From positions 2,745,744 through 2,766,568 of the forward strand of contig BFEA01000114.1 in assembly GCA_003427395.1 (NCBI GenBank): DNA of 20,825 nucleotides, in the 5' to 3' direction. This document shows positions 17,382 through 20,825 of the stretch, piece by piece. Every line of letters starts with the position of its first letter. Positions within the stretch are counted from its first letter, which is position 1. The notes beneath the pieces are model-generated. The model did not search any database, had not been told where the DNA came from, and saw only the letters and a program-made list of their open reading frames with translations. Made by a program: the position numbers and the translations under genes. The stretch comes from Chara braunii (taxonomy: Eukaryota; Streptophyta; Charophyceae; Charales; Characeae).

Positions 17382-18969
17382 GACTGACCCGGGCCTAGCA
17401 TGTAAGGGCAGTCCCTTAGAAAATGTTGTCCCTCACACCGCAGGCAGACCCCTCGATCCTTCCTTCTTCTCCAGACTCCTTGGATTTTGAGATCATGCCA
17501 AGGGAGAGTGGAAGGATTGAGTGGGTCAGCTGGCATTCGGACGTCTTTTGGCAGGTTAGGACGCTGGGCAGAGGTAGAAGGACGACGTCCTTTGTCCTTC
17601 CCCTTTGAACTGGCTGAGGTTGTAGCGGGGGAAAACTGTTTCTGCTGCTGCAGAACTCCCAAGACAGCCTGAGTCAGGGCCGCTGCAACATTTGTATAAG
17701 CAGTTGAATCAGTCCCAACTGATGGTACATCAACCTGGGAGTCTTAATCACTTGCTGATGCAGATCCTGCATGTGTGAAGGCAACCTTTCCCTTTCGGCC
17801 ACCACGAGGGAAGGCTCTTTTTCTTCTGTCAGAAGAAGGGGCCTGAACATGAAGCTTTCCCTCCATGTCCAGGGCTGCACAGCCGAAGGATCTCCAATCC
17901 TTATGTCCAGCGCTATACAAGGCAACAACAAACTTCTCAGGCGATGCCCTGTAGAAGTTGGTCAGCAGGTCATCTACTGACATGACCAACCCAGGGTAGA
18001 GATCAACTGCTCGAACTCTGCAAACAAGGACTGCAGTGACCCGTTATAGCGCTGTTGTCCCAGGCGAGCAATCCTGTCAGCAGCTTTGCGGGCCCGCTCC
18101 TTGTCTGCAAAGCGGTCCTCTAAGGCCTGCAGAAGTTTGTCCACCCCCAGCCCAAAAGCCCAGTCCTCCATAGATTGCTGCCGACTGCTGGAAGTAGAAG
18201 TGGCCCACTTCAGGGTAGACCCCTCCAGCAGTCCCAGAATCGTTGCTACTTTGGTTTGTTCTGCACAAGTAAAGCCCCTCAAGTAGGCTTTGGTCCCAGC
18301 AGCCCAACAGTCTTTGGGTCATCCCCTCTGAACTTGTTGGGAGCTGGGATCTTGGGTCCCCTTTGATCTCCTTCAGCAACAGACGCAAGAGATGGGTGGA
18401 CTGGAGTTTTTTGGGAGTGAGGTGGTGAAGGGGAAGAAGGGCGTGAACCAGAGGGAGATGGGGAAGGAGAAGGAGAAGGTTTCACTGAGAGTGCAGGAGA
18501 CTGAGGAGCGATCAATTTGGCTGCTGTCAACTGAGCAGTCAAATCCTGTCAAATCCTGAATTGCATTCAGTATCTTTGAATGTTGAGCCGCCAGGTCATC
18601 CACTCTGCGCTCCAGACGACCTATGCGGTCATCCCAGTTAGTGAAGTAAGAACTGGTGGCTTTGTGTTCCAGAATGGCCCACTCTGCCAAGTTCTTAGTC
18701 ACCTGGGCGCAACGGTTATCTGACATAACCTTGGCTAGCTGCTCCAACAGATATTCGCCACGTGACGCATCTGTTGCAGCCTCTAGCTCGGTTGCCTCCT
18801 GTCTCTCCAATTCTGCAAGCAGGGCCTGCTCCTGCTGCAGTTTTTCCTGTAACTCCTTTCGTTGAGTGGCAGTCAGAGGGGTAGTAGGGGTGGAGGCAGA
18901 AGGTTGTTGTTCTTCTACCTTCATCATTACTTCCACCTGTGGCTGCTTCTGAGACCCTTGATCCGCCAT
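17372..18969 (-). pseudogene. Ty3/gypsy gag with zinc knuckle, disrupted
   Basis: Gag forms the particle that packages the RNA. The ATG at 18969-18967 (context AAAATGGCG) begins MADQGSQKQ; a coiled-coil-like Glu/Gln/Leu segment follows, then a Ser/Pro-rich linker. The capsid-like part has KFRGDDPK, RGFTCAEQTKVATILGLLEGSTLKWA and ALEDRFADKERARKAADRIARLGQQRYNGSLQSLFAEFEQLI, the usual retrotransposon gag signature. The nucleocapsid end is CLRCEGQHFLRDCP, a C-x2-C-x3-H-x4-C knuckle, one residue shorter than the common C-x2-C-x4-H-x4-C. Lesions: a 10-bp tandem duplication at 18539-18558, frame changes near 18290 and 17990, and an in-frame TAA at 17746-17744. The final TGA at 17374 may be bypassed by frameshifting. 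Confidence 0.85.
18539..18558. repeat. 10-bp tandem duplication in gag
   Basis: TCAAATCCTG is repeated back to back at 18539-18548 and 18549-18558, shifting the gag frame by one base. Confidence 0.95.
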
Positions 18970-19394
18970 TTTCCTCTTTCCATTCAACAGTAAGTAGTAG
19001 ACCAGCAGGGGAATATGCAGCGATTTTCAATTTCCTTAAGACTCTGAGAAATCGCTGCTGTCTCATACGCAGAGGTAGGTGGGTGAATAGGCAACAAGCG
19101 GTTTGGGTTAGAACGGTTTCTCTGGGGTCAGGGGTCAGACAGACAACAGTCCAGTAAAATCAATCACAGGATTTCCTTTTACTGACCCTGAACCTTTACT
19201 GAAGTTAGTATACACATCTCCAACAATTCTAGAGATACCCTAGATTTCTAAAGCCCACTACAAAGCAAGAGAGATTAGTGAGAATGAAAAGGCATGGCAA
19301 TACTAGGCAACAAAGACCAACCAGACAAAGCGATTCAGCCAGAAAGCTTAGATCCTAGCTCAGACTCCAATTTCGGCCCTGATGACTCTGGCGG

Positions 19395-19412
19395 CCATAC
19401 CCTTGGGTATGG
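19395..19412. repeat. 8-bp perfect inverted repeat in the leader
   Basis: CCATACCC and GGGTATGG with a TT centre. It could form a tight RNA hairpin in the leader. Confidence 0.7.
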
Positions 19413-20472
19413 CGAATTACAGTATTCACTGTATCTAGTGAAATACTGCAAATCCAAACAAGTGCTTCTGCACTACTGACAACTACTGAATTGCGATTAC
19501 TGCAAACTGACAAAATTGAGTTCTGACAGACATAATTGGAGTTATGACTGACCCTGGTTAGCACAGGCTATTATTAGACTCAGCGCAAAACTACAATTCA
19601 CAGTATTTGTACCATTCCAGTGCAGAATTCACAGTTTGAGCATGCGGGATCAAGCGCAATACAGTAATGCAGTCACATAACAATTTTGGATGGAAAATAT
19701 GACACAGAGGGTAAGAAATGAGCAGAAAGAGGTAGGAGAGAGATGTCTATGGATGTCATGCAGTCTGCGATTTCTCATTTCAGACACTGACAGACAGACT
19801 GACCATTAATACTAACTATTCTAACCCTATCTGAATTGCTATACAGAGATTTGCATGGAACGGACTCACTTTCAGAGCTTCTTACAGAGCTTGATGAAGA
19901 TCTGGCTATGGCCGACTGAAACCCTCATCTCGCCAGTTTCTTCCAGAAATTCCTCCTCTGACCTCCACGCATAAAATCTCTCTAGACTTGTTGATCTTGT
20001 TCAGGATCCTGAGGCGCTTCAGCCCCTCTAGTCAGATTCACTGAATCTGACCCTGTGGCGCTCAGAAAGCCAACAAAAGATTATCTCGCCACAGTGCCTG
20101 GCAGCCATTGATGCTATAAATAGCCCCAAATGGGGTTAATCTCTCTTGAGATTGACACAAATTGTCACTCCACCTCAGTGCTGCTCAGGGATGAAGCCGC
20201 TTAGAGGTCCCTGAAGTCCTCAGGGGTAATTCGCCACTCTGAGGCAATTCGCTGTATTGCCGTCAGGGTTGGCTATGGCGAATTAACCCTGTTCTCGCCA
20301 CTTCATGGCAAGCGCCCTGACAGGCTCAGTGCGCTTGTTCAATTCAAACACTGAAGTCCTGAATTCACCGCTGGAAATCTTCTTCTCTACTGTCTCGGTA
20401 TGAAACTTCTTGCCAGTAGGTCGCCAGATGAAGAAGATGCCTCAGTTGCGCTCAACCCTCAATGTTCCAATT

Positions 20473-20486
20473 CCAATCCCGCTCCA
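20473..20486 (-). promoter_or_regulatory. Weak primer-binding-site candidate
   Basis: On the minus strand TGGAGCGGGATTGG begins eight bases after the LTR end. Primer sites start with TGG, complementary to the tRNA CCA tail. I could not match it to a particular tRNA, and the spacing is longer than usual. Confidence 0.2.
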
Positions 20487-20494
20487 ATACAAAC

Positions 20495-20825
20495 TGTTAT
20501 GAACTTGGTTGTCTGACGATTTTCTCGCCACTCACACACATAGTGTCTGACACACGCCCATACACATACCAGACAAAGGGGAGAGGAGATAGAGTCCAAA
20601 CTGCACACAGACAAAGATAAGCAGCGGAATTCAATCATGCACAGATGGGGAGAGACACACAGGGATTCTCACTCTCTGACAGACTCCCAACAACCAATCA
20701 CAAGAAGGCACCTGCAACGATAACAATTGGAATCACACTGATGATGAGCCAACTCAACCCAATAATCGTTACAGAGTTTATCCCAGTGTCTCGCCACCCT
20801 CAGAACTCCACACACCACTCTCTAT
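20495..20825 (-). repeat. 5' LTR of the chromovirus, partial
   Basis: Positions 20495-20769 match 8906-9180 without indels, with 13 mismatches in 275 bases. The sequence runs off the right edge. On the minus strand this is the LTR's last 331 bases, ending ...ATAACA. Confidence 0.92.

Larger units (their letters stand above)
18970..20494 (-). other. Untranslated leader of the chromovirus (about 1.5 kb)
   Basis: No coding frame of note is present between the 5' LTR and gag on the minus strand. The leader contains the palindromic CCATACCC-TT-GGGTATGG at 19395-19412, and TATGGCGAATTA occurs both there and near 20274. A TATAAATAG sequence occurs on the plus strand near 20116. RNA packaging and primer-binding signals are expected in this region, but only a weak primer-site candidate is visible. 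Confidence 0.6.
8906..20825 (-). mobile_element. Defective Ty3/gypsy chromovirus (continues past the right edge)
   Basis: Read on the minus strand, the order is 5' LTR (partial), leader, gag with zinc knuckle, protease, reverse transcriptase, RNase H, integrase with chromodomain, and 3' LTR. This order (RT and RNase H before integrase) defines Ty3/gypsy. The first 275 bases at 8906-9180 match 20495-20769 without indels and with 13 mismatches by my count (about 95% identity), which identifies the LTRs. The body is interrupted by a 3690-bp element and has many frameshifts and stops, so it cannot be autonomous as it stands. It sits inside an older chromovirus. Confidence 0.9.

Noticed and set aside
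20111-20130. TATAAATAG on the plus strand as a promoter
   Set aside because: It lies inside the retrotransposon leader on the strand opposite to gag-pol, with no frame downstream on the plus strand; probably chance.

Overview
The window reads as repeat-dominated, nested transposon DNA from a eukaryotic nuclear genome, not a bacterial or gene-dense region. Evidence for this is a chromodomain-bearing Ty3/gypsy retrotransposon, a second related retrotransposon end, long (GA)n and (AC)n microsatellites, minisatellites and an assembly gap of 616 N. The chromovirus type and the GA-rich texture suggest a plant or streptophyte alga (a Chara-like genome is my guess, not something I can prove). I see no intact host gene.

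Layout: (1) 1-1581 plus 6173-6387 is one old background segment: a decayed, possibly LINE-derived coding stretch followed by two tandem copies of a ~136-bp tail repeat. (2) That segment is split by a 4587-bp non-coding element (1582-6168) with TG...CA ends and a perfect 4-bp target duplication (CCGG). The intact second tail repeat serves as an internal empty site. The element holds a decayed 30-31 bp minisatellite, a ~29-bp GA higher-order repeat and a tRNA-like segment. (3) 6388-8581 has no recognisable gene; its right part is probably the 3' LTR of an older Ty3/gypsy element, whose polypurine tract and chromodomain C-terminus lie at 8582-8905. (4) A younger, defective Ty3/gypsy chromovirus on the minus strand runs from 8906 beyond the right edge. 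Its 3' LTR is 8906 to about 10094 (with the gap inside), integrase 10128-11560, protease/RT/RNase H 15251-17363, gag 17372-18969, leader 18970-20494, and partial 5' LTR 20495-20825. (5) Its pol is split by a second non-coding element (11561-15250, 3690 bp) with ends TGTCGGGCGG...CCGCCCAACA and an imperfect 4-bp target duplication. Removing it together with one target copy puts the RNase H and integrase reading frames back in phase.

Inferred order of events: an older chromovirus received the younger chromovirus at 8906, which in turn received the 3.7-kb element. Independently, the LINE-like tail received the 4.6-kb element. The two inserted elements share left ends TGTC(A/G)GGCGGC, 4-bp target duplications, TGTNR-type termini and lack of transposition genes. 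They are the best candidates for something undescribed: giant solo LTRs or large non-autonomous elements with Ginger-like ends.

The chromovirus carries about a dozen disabling lesions. These include loss of the integrase segment that should hold the third catalytic residue, two short tandem duplications, two in-frame stops and several frameshifts, although the compared parts of its LTRs are still about 95% identical. A possible -1 frameshift site (A AAA AAC followed by TGA) sits at the gag/pol boundary.
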